Positions 29,750 through 38,707 of a DNA stretch of 64,000 nt are shown here, piece by piece. The notes under the pieces were generated by a model. It was given only the letters and a program-made list of their open reading frames with translations, ran no database searches and was not told the DNA's origin. Both the position numbers and the translations under genes were made by a program. The stretch is from JASHVB01 sp035508435 (GTDB lineage: Bacteria; Pseudomonadota; Alphaproteobacteria; Acetobacterales; Acetobacteraceae), in NCBI GenBank assembly GCA_035508435.1, contig DATJNA010000016.1:1-64000 (forward strand), in the 5' to 3' direction. Each line of letters begins with the position of its first letter. Within the stretch, counting starts at the first letter, position 1.

Positions 29750-30511
29750 CTAGCGCGGTGCCATCCGCAGCGCGCCGTCCAGGCGGATGATCTCGCCATT
29801 GAGGAACCGGTTGGCGGCGATATGGGCCACCAGCGTCGCGTATTCCTCGGGGCGGCCCAGCCGCGGCGGGTACGGAACGCTGGCGGCCAGGCTCTGCTGC
29901 ACCTCGACAGGCAACCCCGCCACCATCGGCGTCTCGAACAAGCCGGGCGCGATTGTCACCACCCGCACGCCGAACCGCGCCAACTCACGCGCGGCAGGAA
30001 GCGTCAGGCTCGCCACCCCACCCTTCGACGCCGCATAGGCGGCTTGCCCGACCTGTCCCTCAAAGGCCGCGATCGACGCGGTATTGACGATCAGCCCACG
30101 CTCACCGTCCTCCAGCGGGTCCAGAGCGCACATCGCCGCCGCCGCCAGCCGCAGCAGGTTGAAGGTGCCGATCAGGTTGACGCGGATCACGCGCTCGAAC
30201 GCCTCCAGCGGCGACGGTCCATCGCGCCCGACGATCCGCCCGGCGGTGCCGATGCCGGCACAGTTGACCAGGACACGCTCGATGCCGTTGGCGGCGCGGA
30301 GTTCTTCCAGCGCTGCTTCGGCTGCCTGGGCGTCGGCCACGTCGCAGGCCGCGGCCGCGCCGCCGATCCGCGCCGCGGTCGCCGTGGCGGCATCGCGGCT
30401 GATGTCGAGCACGCCAACGCGGCAACCCGATGCCGCCAGCAACGCCGCCGTCGCCGCACCCAGGCCCGAGCCGCCGCCGGTCACCACCGCCGCCTGTCCT
30501 TGCAGAAGCAT
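29750..30511 (-). CDS. SDR oxidoreductase, 3-hydroxyacyl-CoA dehydrogenase type
   Basis: This 253-residue short-chain dehydrogenase has the NAD-binding TGGGSGLGAATA, NCAGIG and catalytic Ser...Tyr-x3-Lys (AAYAASKGG). The insertion pattern (NTASIAAFEGQVGQAAYAASK, then VRVVTIAPGLFETPM) resembles type II 3-hydroxyacyl-CoA dehydrogenase (HSD17B10-like), so oxidation of a 3-hydroxyacyl-CoA in fatty-acid or branched-chain breakdown is likely. It is divergent from the MarR/prpE-like pair and precedes the GNAT gene. Confidence 0.85.
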   Translation of the reverse strand: MLLQGQAAVVTGGGSGLGAATAALLAASGCRVGVLDISRDAATATAARIGGAAAACDVADAQAAEAALEELRAANGIERVLVNCAGIGTAGRIVGRDGPSPLEAFERVIRVNLIGTFNLLRLAAAAMCALDPLEDGERGLIVNTASIAAFEGQVGQAAYAASKGGVASLTLPAARELARFGVRVVTIAPGLFETPMVAGLPVEVQQSLAASVPYPPRLGRPEEYATLVAHIAANRFLNGEIIRLDGALRMAPR

Positions 30512-30678
30512 CAGCGTCTCCTTCCCGTCCTGCCGTTGCGCTTCCTCCTGTCATTTCGCAGGTGGGGACGCAATCCAGGCTCCGACCCACCGGTGGCGGT
30601 GGGCGGTCGCGCGGCCGCGCATTAGTTTGCCGCACAACCAGCTTGCGCCCGTCACGAAGCCGCGTCATCGTATCGACC

Positions 30679-31164
30679 ATGACCTTGCTCAGGCTGCCAC
30701 CGACGCAGCTCGGCCGGTTCGCCGACAGCGTTTGCTTCCATCTTCGCCGCGCGCACGAGCTGACGCAGCAACAGGCCTCGGCGGCTCTGGCCGACATCGG
30801 ACTGCTGCCGATCCACGCCGAGGTGCTGGGCTTCATCAACGACAATCCCGGCACCATCCCGTCGGTGGTCGCCGATTCGCTTGGCCGGGACCGTTCCAGC
30901 GTCACCGGCATCCTGCGCACCCTGTTCGACCAGGGGTTGATCGATCGGACCCGCACCATCCGCGACCGCCGCGCGGCATTGCTGGCGATCACGCCGGCAG
31001 GGGCGGCTCTGCTGCAACGCATGCTGGACCGCATCAACACCAGCGAGGCGACGCTTGACCGCATCCTGGGGCAGGACAAGCCTGCCTTCCTCGATCAATT
31101 GCGCCGCATCACCGTGGCGCTGACAGTGGAGGACTCCTCCGATGGCCGAGGCGATGTCCTATGA
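30679..31164 (+). CDS. MarR family transcriptional regulator
   Basis: This 161-residue winged-helix repressor has the MarR core: a dimerisation helix (FHLRRAHELTQQQASAAL), recognition region (PSVVADSLGRDRSSVTGILRTLFDQGLI) and wing (TIRDRRAALLAITPAGAALL). Its 3' end overlaps the prpE-like gene by 23 bases, so it very probably regulates that gene, perhaps sensing an aromatic or acyl-CoA ligand; that is inference. The ATG at 30679 (MTLLRLPPTQLG) begins the homologous region. Divergent transcription with the SDR gene leaves a shared ~170-bp control region. Confidence 0.87.
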   Translation: MTLLRLPPTQLGRFADSVCFHLRRAHELTQQQASAALADIGLLPIHAEVLGFINDNPGTIPSVVADSLGRDRSSVTGILRTLFDQGLIDRTRTIRDRRAALLAITPAGAALLQRMLDRINTSEATLDRILGQDKPAFLDQLRRITVALTVEDSSDGRGDVL

Positions 31165-33043
31165 GCAATCCTATGCGGCGTGGCAGCGCAATCCCGGAGA
31201 ATGGTGGGCCGCCGCGGCCGCGGGCGTCGCATGGGACAAGCGCTGGGACCGCGTCTTTGATGCCTCGCTCGGCCCGTACGGCCAGTGGTTCGCCGGCGGA
31301 CGGCTGAACACCTGCTACAATTGCATCGACCGCCATGTCGCCGCCGGCCGCGGCGAGCAATTCGCGCTGATCTGGGACAGCGCGATGACCGGGCGGATCG
31401 AGACCTTCACCTATGCGCAAATGCAGCGGCGTACCGCGAAATTCGCCGGCGCGCTGGCGAAGCTCGGGGTCGGGCGTGGTGACCGGGTGGTGATCTACCT
31501 GCCGATGGTGCCGGAGGCGGCCGTCGCAATGCTCGGCTGCGCGCGGCTCGGCGCGATCCATTCGGTGGTGTTCGGTGGCTTTGCCGCGGCGGAACTCGCC
31601 AGCCGCATCGCCGATGCGCGCCCCAAGGTGATCGTATCAGCGTCGTGCGGTCTCGAGCCCGGCCGCGTCGTGCATTACAAGCCATTGCTCGATGCCGCGA
31701 TCGCCATGTCGCCGCACAAGCCGGAAGCCTGCCTGATCCTGCAACGCGAGCAATCACCCTGCGCATTGGCCCCGGGCCGTGACATCGACCTGGCGGAAGC
31801 GGAGGCTGCCGGGGCGCCGCACGATTGCGTGCCGGTGGCGGCGACCGACCCGCTGTACATCCTCTACACTTCGGGAACCACCGGCCGGCCGAAAGGCGTG
31901 GTACGCGACAATGGCGGGCATGCCGTCGCACTGTGGAACTCGATGCGCATGATCTACGGTGTCGACGTCGGCGACGTCTATTGGGCAGCGTCGGATGTCG
32001 GCTGGGTGGTCGGCCACAGCTACATCGTCTACGCGCCGTTGCTGCGCGGGTGCACGTCCATCATGTACGAAGGCAAACCGGTCGGCACGCCAGATGCCGG
32101 CGCATTCTGGCGCGTGATCGCGCAGCACGGCGTCAAGGTATTGTTCACGGCGCCCACGGCGATGCGCGCGATCAAGCAGCAGGATCCGGAGGGCAGGTTC
32201 CTCGCCAGACACGACCTGGCAAGACTGGAGGCCTTGTTCCTGGCCGGTGAGCGCTGCGACCCGCCCACCGCCGAATGGGCGGCGGCGCTGCTGCGTCGGC
32301 CGGTGGTCGATCACTGGTGGCAGACCGAGACTGGCTGGGCAATCACCAGCGGCTTCCGAGCATTCGGCTTGTTCCCCTTCCATCCGGGTTCCGGCGGGCG
32401 GCCCTGCCCCGGCCACGAGCTGCAAGTGCTGGATGACGACGGCCACCTGATGCCGCGCGGCCAGAGCGGGAATTTGTGTGTCAAGCTGCCGTTGCCGCCA
32501 GGGTGCGCGCCGACGCTGTGGCAGAACGATGCTGGCTATCGCGCCGCCTACCTCGCCGACTTCCCCGGCTGGTACCGCACCGGCGATGCCGGTGTGATCG
32601 ATCCCGACGGCGATGTCTCCGTGATGGGCCGCACCGACGACGTGATCAACGTCGCCGGCCACCGCCTGTCCACTGGCCAGATGGAGGAAGTGCTCGCGTC
32701 TCACATCGATGTCGCGGAATGCGCGGTGGTCGGAGCGAGGGATACCCTGAAGGGGCAGGCGCCGATCGGGCTGGTGGTGTTGAAAGCCGGTGTGAACAGG
32801 CCGGAGGCGGACATCTGTGCCGAGTTGGTGGCGATGGTGCGCGAGCGCATCGGCCCGGTGGCCTCGTTCCGCGATGCGCGGGTGGTGCCGCGGCTGCCGA
32901 AGACGCGATCGGGCAAGATCCTGCGTGCCAGCATCCGCCGCATCGCCGATGGCGAGACCGTGCCGGTGCCGCCGACGATCGAAGACCCGGCCGCGCTTGA
33001 CGAGGTCGGGCGAGTGCTCCGCAGCGAAACTCATGCTGACTGA
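31142..33043 (+). CDS. Acyl-CoA synthetase, propionate-CoA ligase (PrpE) type
   Basis: This 633-residue ANL-superfamily ligase activates a short acid to its CoA thioester through an acyl-AMP. The P-loop is LYILYTSGTTGRPKGVVRDN, followed by WWQTETGW, GDAGVIDPDG and MGRTDDVINVAGHRLSTGQM. The closing KTRSGKILR holds the acylation-regulated lysine. The N-terminal ACS-type region and overall pattern match PrpE/ACSS3 better than acetyl-CoA synthetase. A GGAGG ribosome site precedes the ATG. It overlaps the upstream marR gene. The methylmalonyl-CoA epimerase at 61293 would fit downstream propionate use, though it is far away. Confidence 0.9.
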   Translation: MAEAMSYEQSYAAWQRNPGEWWAAAAAGVAWDKRWDRVFDASLGPYGQWFAGGRLNTCYNCIDRHVAAGRGEQFALIWDSAMTGRIETFTYAQMQRRTAKFAGALAKLGVGRGDRVVIYLPMVPEAAVAMLGCARLGAIHSVVFGGFAAAELASRIADARPKVIVSASCGLEPGRVVHYKPLLDAAIAMSPHKPEACLILQREQSPCALAPGRDIDLAEAEAAGAPHDCVPVAATDPLYILYTSGTTGRPKGVVRDNGGHAVALWNSMRMIYGVDVGDVYWAASDVGWVVGHSYIVYAPLLRGCTSIMYEGKPVGTPDAGAFWRVIAQHGVKVLFTAPTAMRAIKQQDPEGRFLARHDLARLEALFLAGERCDPPTAEWAAALLRRPVVDHWWQTETGWAITSGFRAFGLFPFHPGSGGRPCPGHELQVLDDDGHLMPRGQSGNLCVKLPLPPGCAPTLWQNDAGYRAAYLADFPGWYRTGDAGVIDPDGDVSVMGRTDDVINVAGHRLSTGQMEEVLASHIDVAECAVVGARDTLKGQAPIGLVVLKAGVNRPEADICAELVAMVRERIGPVASFRDARVVPRLPKTRSGKILRASIRRIADGETVPVPPTIEDPAALDEVGRVLRSETHAD

Positions 33044-33089
33044 CGCCTTGCATCGATCGACAGCCATGGGAATGAGCCGCGTGAATCGT

Positions 33090-33200
33090 GTCATCGCCGG
33101 CAGCGCAGCGACGCAGCATCCGTGTTCGCGTGGGCCCACGGACGTTCGCGCATCACCTCGACCTGGATGTGCTTCGGTCCCTCCGGAGCCGCGCAATGAC
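33090..33200. repeat. Dispersed intergenic palindromic repeat, copy B
   Basis: About 111 bp between GTCATCGCCGGCAGCGCAGC and GCCGCGCAATGAC, with inverted outer ends as in copy A (15090-15195). Internal sequence is diverged. It fills most of the spacer between the acyl-CoA ligase and the next SDR gene. Confidence 0.55.
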
Positions 33201-33317
33201 CGAGGGTGGTCCATGTCGTACTGCTCTGAAGCCGGCTGCTAACGTGGCGACATCCGGCGCTATGCTCTGGCGTGGTCCGGACAGCGGTCCGCCATCATTG
33301 GGAGGACACCCGCGGCC

Positions 33318-34145
33318 ATGAACGAACTTCGCGGCAAGACCGCTTTCATCACCGGCTCGACCGACGGCGTCGGCCGGGTGGTCGCTCTACGGCTCGCGGC
33401 CGCTGGCGCGCGCGTTTTGGTGCACGGGCGCGACCAGGCACGCGGCGCCCGGGCGGTGGCGGAGATCGCCGAGGCCGGCGGCAGCGCCAGGTTCCTTGCC
33501 GCCGATCTCGCCTCGCTCGCGGAGGTGCGGCGGCTTGCCGATGCCGTCATCGCGGCAGAGGATCGGCTCGACATCCTGGTCAACAACGCCGGCATCGGCA
33601 CCGCAGGCGCATCCCGCCAGACCAGCGCCGACGGCCACGAGTTGCGCTTCGCAGTCAACTACCTCGCGGGTTTCCTGCTGACGCACCGCCTGCTGCCATC
33701 GCTGCGCAAAGGCGCGCCTGCCCGCATCGTCAATGTCGCATCGGCAGGGCAACAGGCGATCGATTTCGACGACGTCATGCTGACACGCGGCTATTCCGGC
33801 GCACGCGCCTACTGCCAGAGCAAACTGGCTCAGATCATGTTCACCATGGAGCTGGCGCAGGCGCTGGCAGGCACCGGGGTGATCGTGAACGCACTGCATC
33901 CCGCCACCTACATGGACACTACGATGGTGCGTCGCGCGGGCGTCACGCCGATCAGTACGGTGGAGGAAGGCGCCGAGGCGATCTGGCAGCTTGCGGTCGC
34001 GCCCGAGATTGCAGGCGTCAGCGGCCGCTACTTCAACGGTCTGCGCGAGGCTCGGGCGGCAGCGCAGGCCTACGATGCCGATGCGCGCCGGCGCCTGTGG
34101 GCGCTCAGTGTCTCGTTGACCGGGGCGGTCGATGCGGGAGGTTGA
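33318..34145 (+). CDS. SDR family NAD(P)-dependent oxidoreductase
   Basis: This 275-residue short-chain dehydrogenase has the cofactor loop TGSTDGVGRVVALRL, NNAGIG and the active-site YSGARAYCQSKLAQ segment with Tyr-x3-Lys (Tyr-Cys-Gln-Ser-Lys). The long form and the KLAQIMFTMELA stretch recall retinol-dehydrogenase/WWOX-like SDRs. Substrate unknown. GGGAGGA lies about 12 bases ahead of the ATG. It is 96 bp upstream of the TPP enzyme on the same strand, and co-transcription is possible. Confidence 0.87.
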   Translation: MNELRGKTAFITGSTDGVGRVVALRLAAAGARVLVHGRDQARGARAVAEIAEAGGSARFLAADLASLAEVRRLADAVIAAEDRLDILVNNAGIGTAGASRQTSADGHELRFAVNYLAGFLLTHRLLPSLRKGAPARIVNVASAGQQAIDFDDVMLTRGYSGARAYCQSKLAQIMFTMELAQALAGTGVIVNALHPATYMDTTMVRRAGVTPISTVEEGAEAIWQLAVAPEIAGVSGRYFNGLREARAAAQAYDADARRRLWALSVSLTGAVDAGG

Positions 34146-34241
34146 CACGCGCGGCCTGCGGGCGTTCCGGTAGCGAACCTTCCCCCCTTGCCTGATCGAC
34201 ATGATGCGCACGGCACGCGTTGCAATCTGGAAAGGAAGTCC

Positions 34242-35918
34242 ATGTCCCAGCCTCTTCGCGGCGCCGATATCGTCATGCGCTGCCTCGAACAAGCCGGCCA
34301 CAAGACGATCTTCACATTGTCGGGCAACCACATCATGTCGTTGTTCGATGCCGCGATCGGCACGTCGATCGACCTGGTGCATACGCGCCATGAGGCTGCG
34401 GCGGTACACGCTGCGGATGCCTGGGGGCGCCTGACGGGCCGGCCCGGCATCGCCATGGTCACGGGCGGTCCCGGCCATGCCAATGCCACTCCGGCGCTGA
34501 TGACCGCATTGGGCCAGGAATCGCCTCTCGTGCTGCTATCCGGCCACACCGAAACGACGCAGCTTGGCCGCGGCGGCTTCCAGGAACTGCGGCAGGCGGA
34601 GATGGCCGCTCCGGTCAGCAAGGCGTCATGGACCGCGGGCTCGGCCGAGACGCTCGGCACCGACATTGCCAAGGCGATCCGCATCGCCAGCTCCGGCCGC
34701 CCCGGTCCGGTGCATCTCAGCCTGCCTTCGGATCTGTTGGATGCGCATGTCGCCGACAACGCGGCGGTTTGGCCGGAGCAATCCGATTTCATCGCCGCTC
34801 CGATCGCGTTGCACGATGCGGCGGCAGACGCGGTGCTGGAAATCATCGCAGGCGCGGCGCGCCCGCTGCTGATTGCCGGACCGCATCTGGCCAATCCTCC
34901 CGGCCGGACATTGCTGGCGCGGCTGGAACAGGGGTTGCAGGTGCCGACGTGCATCATGGAAAGTCCACGCGGCTTCAACGACGCCACACTCGGCACGTTC
35001 AACGAGCTGATACGCCGCGTCGATCTCATCGTATTGCTCGGCAAGGCGTTCGACTTCACCTTGAAATTCGCGGCGGCGCCGTGGATCGATCCCGCCTGTC
35101 GCGTCGTCTCGATTGATCCCGAAGGCACGTTGGTGGAGCGTGCTGCGCGCGAAACCGGCGCCCGCTTCGCGTTCGGCTGCGTGGCGGACACGTACCCCGC
35201 CGGGGCAGCGCTGTTGCGCCGCGCCCCCGGCCGCATCGTTGACCGCGAGGCCTGGCTGGCGGAGGCGCAAGCTGAGTTCACCAATCGCCCGGCGTCGTGG
35301 ACGCAGCTCGCATCGAACACGCCGGGCAAGCTCCACGCGATCGAGGTGTTTCGCGCCTTGAAGCCGTTCGTGGCACGCGATCCGAATACCGTCCTGATCT
35401 GCGATGGCGGTGAGTTCGCGCAATGGGGCCAGAGCGTATTGCCCGTCCCGCCGCGCCGCATGATCAACGGCGTTACCGGCGCCATCGGCAGTTCGCTGCC
35501 GATGGCGATCGCCTCGCGGCTGGTGGAACCCAGGGCGCCGGTCTTCGCCGTGCTCGGCGACGGCACGTTTGGCTTCCACATGGCGGAGTTCGAGACTGCC
35601 GCGCGCCGAGGGCTGCCGTTCGTCGCCGTGGTGGGCACCGATGCGCGGTGGAACGCCGAGTACAATCTGCAGGTGCGCGACTACGGCCGCGACCGGGCAG
35701 TGGGCTGCGAACTGACGGCCGCGCGCTATGACCTGGTCGCTGCCGCCTTGGGCGGGCACGGGGAGCTGGTGGAGCGGCCGGACGACATGGCGCCTGCGAT
35801 CGAACGCGCGCTGGCAAGTGGCAAGCCAGCGTGCATCAACGTGATGGTGGAGAGCATTCCGTCGCCGGTGGTGCGGAAACCGGCCCGAGATGCAGTGGCG
35901 TCGCCACCGAAGCGATAA
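34242..35918 (+). CDS. Thiamine pyrophosphate-binding protein, acetolactate synthase-like
   Basis: This 558-residue TPP enzyme has the three domains of the acetolactate synthase superfamily: N-terminal Pyr domain with the activating Glu (LVHTRHEAAAVHAADAWGRL), central domain, and C-terminal PP domain with the thiamine motif GDGTFGFHMAEFETA ending ~DARWN. Real acetolactate synthase subunits have extra flavin-site conservation that I cannot confirm, and no small subunit (ilvN) is adjacent, so a decarboxylase or carboligase of other specificity (for example oxalyl-CoA or benzoylformate type) is equally possible. AAAGGAAG precedes the ATG. Confidence 0.85.
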   Translation: MSQPLRGADIVMRCLEQAGHKTIFTLSGNHIMSLFDAAIGTSIDLVHTRHEAAAVHAADAWGRLTGRPGIAMVTGGPGHANATPALMTALGQESPLVLLSGHTETTQLGRGGFQELRQAEMAAPVSKASWTAGSAETLGTDIAKAIRIASSGRPGPVHLSLPSDLLDAHVADNAAVWPEQSDFIAAPIALHDAAADAVLEIIAGAARPLLIAGPHLANPPGRTLLARLEQGLQVPTCIMESPRGFNDATLGTFNELIRRVDLIVLLGKAFDFTLKFAAAPWIDPACRVVSIDPEGTLVERAARETGARFAFGCVADTYPAGAALLRRAPGRIVDREAWLAEAQAEFTNRPASWTQLASNTPGKLHAIEVFRALKPFVARDPNTVLICDGGEFAQWGQSVLPVPPRRMINGVTGAIGSSLPMAIASRLVEPRAPVFAVLGDGTFGFHMAEFETAARRGLPFVAVVGTDARWNAEYNLQVRDYGRDRAVGCELTAARYDLVAAALGGHGELVERPDDMAPAIERALASGKPACINVMVESIPSPVVRKPARDAVASPPKR

Positions 35919-35996
35919 CGCGTCGGCAAGCCGGTGGCCTTGGCAAGCCACCGGTCGCAGCAAGCCGATGGTCGCAGCCCCAACGTAAGGCGAAGA

Positions 35997-37325
35997 TCAC
36001 ACCGGCAGCCTGATCCTCGCTCGCAGGCCGCCCAGCGGGCTTTGCTCCAGCACAATTTCGCCGCCATGCGCGCGCACGATGTCGCGAGCAATGGTGAGGC
36101 CGAGACCGGTACCACCCGCCTCGCTGCTTTCGAACGGGCGGAACACGCTCTCCCGCCGTTCGGGTGAAATGCCCGGCCCGTCGTCATCGACCGTCACCAG
36201 TACGGCGCGCCCCTGTTGCATTGCGGCCAGTGCCACGTGACGGGCATGGCGGCGGGCATTATCGACCAGATTGGTGATGGCGCGCCGCACCGCATCGACG
36301 CGCAGCGACAAGGTCAGCGCCGCCGGCGTATCGAGCGACACATCGGCGCCGGCGCGACGGGCGCTGGCCGCGACTTCCTCCAGCACGGCGCTCAGGTTGG
36401 CAGGCTCGGCTTGCTCGGTGCTCTCACCACGGGCGAAGGCGAGATAGCCGCCGATCATGCGGTCCATCTCTTCCACGTCCGCCTGCATCTCCGCCACGTC
36501 CTGACGCACTTCGTCCTGCGCGGGCAACATCGCCAAAGCGAGTTTGAGGCGCGTCAGGGGGGTGCGCAGGTCATGCGACACGCCGGCCAGCAACTCGGTG
36601 CGCTGGACCAGGAAGCGCCGCGTCCGCTCCTGCATGCGGTTGAAGGCGGTGGCGGCCTGCCGCACCTCGGTGGCACCTTCCGGTCGGATCGGACCCAGGT
36701 CGCGTCCGCGGCCGAACGCGTCGGCGCCTGCGGCCAGACGGCGGATGCCGCGCACCTGATTGCGCATGAACAGCGCCGCGATGCCGAACACCAGCAGGGC
36801 AGTGCCGACCAGCCAGGCAACGAACAGGTAGATCGTGCCGGTGTAGAGGCGCTTGCGGGGAGCAACGACAGTCAATACGCCGTTCGGCATCTGCAAATGG
36901 ATCAGCACGGATTGTGGATCGGAGACCCAGTCGGTGGTGAATGGCTGGGTGAAGGTCTGCTTCAGGGCGGCGGTCAGATCATCGTCCATCGGACCGAGAA
37001 TATTGACCGGCCTGACGTTCGGCAGGGTGGCGCCGTGATCGAGCCGGAACTTCAGATCGAACCGAATATTGGCGTCGCGCAGCACCCATTCCTGATCGGC
37101 GTCGTCGGGGAACTGATGCAGCAAGTCCAGCGTGTAGGCGATCTCGTTGGTGATGCCGGCGGAAAGCCGGCGCGACACTAGATCGAGATGGCTGCCGTAG
37201 AAGATCTGCAACGCCACGGCCTGGAGCAAGATCAGAGGCACCAGGATCATCAGCAGGCTGCGGCCGAGCAATGAGCGCGGCAAGATGCGCTTGATGATCC
37301 GGGTGCCGGGGAGGCGGGCGTGCAT
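35997..37325 (-). CDS. EnvZ-type sensor histidine kinase
   Basis: This 442-residue inner-membrane kinase has a first membrane helix at ~19-43, a ~120-residue periplasmic domain, a second helix at ~163-187, a HAMP linker, the phospho-accepting H251 (LLAGVSHDLRTPLTRLKLAL) and an ATPase domain with N box (AITNLVDNARRHA), G1 (DDGPGISPERRESVF) and G2 (GGTGLGLTIARDIV). It should phosphorylate the OmpR-type regulator encoded 3 bp upstream. The signal sensed is unknown. It is the last gene of a MarR / response regulator / kinase operon. Confidence 0.93.
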   Translation of the reverse strand: MHARLPGTRIIKRILPRSLLGRSLLMILVPLILLQAVALQIFYGSHLDLVSRRLSAGITNEIAYTLDLLHQFPDDADQEWVLRDANIRFDLKFRLDHGATLPNVRPVNILGPMDDDLTAALKQTFTQPFTTDWVSDPQSVLIHLQMPNGVLTVVAPRKRLYTGTIYLFVAWLVGTALLVFGIAALFMRNQVRGIRRLAAGADAFGRGRDLGPIRPEGATEVRQAATAFNRMQERTRRFLVQRTELLAGVSHDLRTPLTRLKLALAMLPAQDEVRQDVAEMQADVEEMDRMIGGYLAFARGESTEQAEPANLSAVLEEVAASARRAGADVSLDTPAALTLSLRVDAVRRAITNLVDNARRHARHVALAAMQQGRAVLVTVDDDGPGISPERRESVFRPFESSEAGGTGLGLTIARDIVRAHGGEIVLEQSPLGGLRARIRLPV

Positions 37326-37328
37326 TGC

Positions 37329-38024
37329 CTACGCGCCCGGTTTCAACACATAACCGCGGCCGCGCACGGTGTGCAGGAAGCGCGGCTCGCGCGGGTCGGC
37401 TTCCACCTTGCGGCGCAGGCGGGTGACCTGCACGTCGATGGCACGCTCGCCGGAATCGTCCATGCCGAGGGCGGCCGCGATATCCTCGCGCGACAGCACT
37501 TCGTTGGGCTTGGCGGCAAGGGCGGCCAGCAGTGCGGCTTCGCCGCCGGTCAGGCGCACCGGACCATCGCCGTCACGCAGCTCCTGCCGGTCGCGGTCGA
37601 AGCTGAGCGGCCCAAGCTGCACCGGCCCGGTGGGCGATTCCGGCATCGGCGGCGGGGCGCGGCGCAGCATGGCGCGGATCCGGAGCACCAGCTCGCGCGG
37701 CTCGAACGGCTTGGGGAGGTAGTCGTCGGCGCCGGCCTCGAAGCCGGCGATCCGATCCTCGGGTGCGCCACGCGCCGTCAGCAGCAGCACCGGCAGCTCA
37801 TGCCCCTGCTCTTTGCGCAATGCGTCCGTCAAATCCAGGCCGTTTTCGCCAGGCATCATCACGTCCAGCACCATCAGGTCCGGATTGATGGCACGCAGCT
37901 TGGCACGAGCGTCGGCGGCGTTATCGGCGATGGTGACGCGGAAGCCCTCGCCGGCCAGATAGCGCTGCAACAGCCCTCGCAGTCTGGAATCGTCGTCCAC
38001 CACCAGGATGTGTGCATCCTCCAT
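37329..38024 (-). CDS. OmpR-family response regulator (PetR-like)
   Basis: This 231-residue regulator has a receiver domain (phospho-accepting D54 in LMVLDVMMPGENG, acidic pocket DDD at 10-12, Lys in DDYLPKPFEP) and an OmpR/PhoB winged-helix DNA-binding domain (LTGGEAALLAALAAKPNEVLSRE, then RAIDVQVTRLRRKVE). Its start overlaps the stop of the MarR gene and its stop is 3 bp from the kinase, so the three are one operon. The MarR/OmpR order resembles Rhodobacter petP-petR; the name is by analogy only. Confidence 0.93.
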   Translation of the reverse strand: MEDAHILVVDDDSRLRGLLQRYLAGEGFRVTIADNAADARAKLRAINPDLMVLDVMMPGENGLDLTDALRKEQGHELPVLLLTARGAPEDRIAGFEAGADDYLPKPFEPRELVLRIRAMLRRAPPPMPESPTGPVQLGPLSFDRDRQELRDGDGPVRLTGGEAALLAALAAKPNEVLSREDIAAALGMDDSGERAIDVQVTRLRRKVEADPREPRFLHTVRGRGYVLKPGA

Positions 38025-38533
38025 CAGGCGCGGCCTCCATCGGATCCCTTGCCATGAATCTCGGCGACGTCACGTCGAGCCTCGTCGTCCATGATGCCTT
38101 CCATCACCGTGCGGAAGCCCGCCACAGCGGTGGCACCGGCCCTGCGATACGCGCGCGCCAGCCGAGCCATCTGCCGCTCGAACAGGCGGCGTTCCAGCGC
38201 CGCGCCCTCGGGGGTCAGGGTCAGCAGACGCTGACGGCGGTCCTCATGCCCTTGCGCCTGCGCCACATAGCCCCGATCCACCAGCGCGCCCAGCACGCGG
38301 GCGAGCGACTGCTTGGTAATACGCAGGATTCCGAGCAAGTCGGTGACGGTGATTCCCGGGTTGCGGCCGATGAAATGCAAAGCGCGGTGATGAGCCCGGC
38401 CGAACCCCATCTCTTCGAGGATGACGTCGGCCGCATTGGTGAAGTCGCGGTAGGCAAAGAACAGTAAATCCTGCGCCACCCGGATGTCTTTCTCCCGCGG
38501 AAAGGCCACATCGGCTTTGGCGTCAGGCGTCAT
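38024..38533 (-). CDS. MarR family transcriptional regulator (PetP-like)
   Basis: This 169-residue winged-helix regulator has a MarR core: GFGRAHHRALHFIGRNPGIT, recognition segment DLLGILRITKQSLARVLGALVDRGYV and wing HEDRRQRLLTLTPEGAALERRL. It is the first gene of the operon with the response regulator and kinase, the arrangement known as petP-petR in Rhodobacter. It is divergent from ilvE, with a palindrome at 38630-38644 in the shared ~170-bp spacer as a possible operator. The ATG at 38533 (MTPDAKADVAFPREK) is used. Confidence 0.9.
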   Translation of the reverse strand: MTPDAKADVAFPREKDIRVAQDLLFFAYRDFTNAADVILEEMGFGRAHHRALHFIGRNPGITVTDLLGILRITKQSLARVLGALVDRGYVAQAQGHEDRRQRLLTLTPEGAALERRLFERQMARLARAYRRAGATAVAGFRTVMEGIMDDEARRDVAEIHGKGSDGGRA

Positions 38534-38629
38534 GCGGGAGCCTCTGGGCTTGGCGGCCTCGATGCGGGGCGAGCTTGATGCCCTCGGTTTGCAGCATGAC
38601 AGGTATTCCGTAAGCAGGGGTAAAATTAA

Positions 38630-38644
38630 GTCAGTAATATTGAC
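38630..38644. promoter_or_regulatory. Candidate MarR operator in divergent spacer
   Basis: GTCAGTAATATTGAC pairs with its reverse complement at 12 of 15 positions. It lies in the AT-rich part of the marR-ilvE spacer, about 65 bases before the ilvE start. MarR proteins bind such short palindromes; assignment to this regulator is inference. Confidence 0.4.
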
Positions 38645-38707
38645 GTATTCCGCCGTTCATTCTACAAAGCGGGGGCTGGTAGCAACGATATTGCGGAGGA
38701 CACCGTC

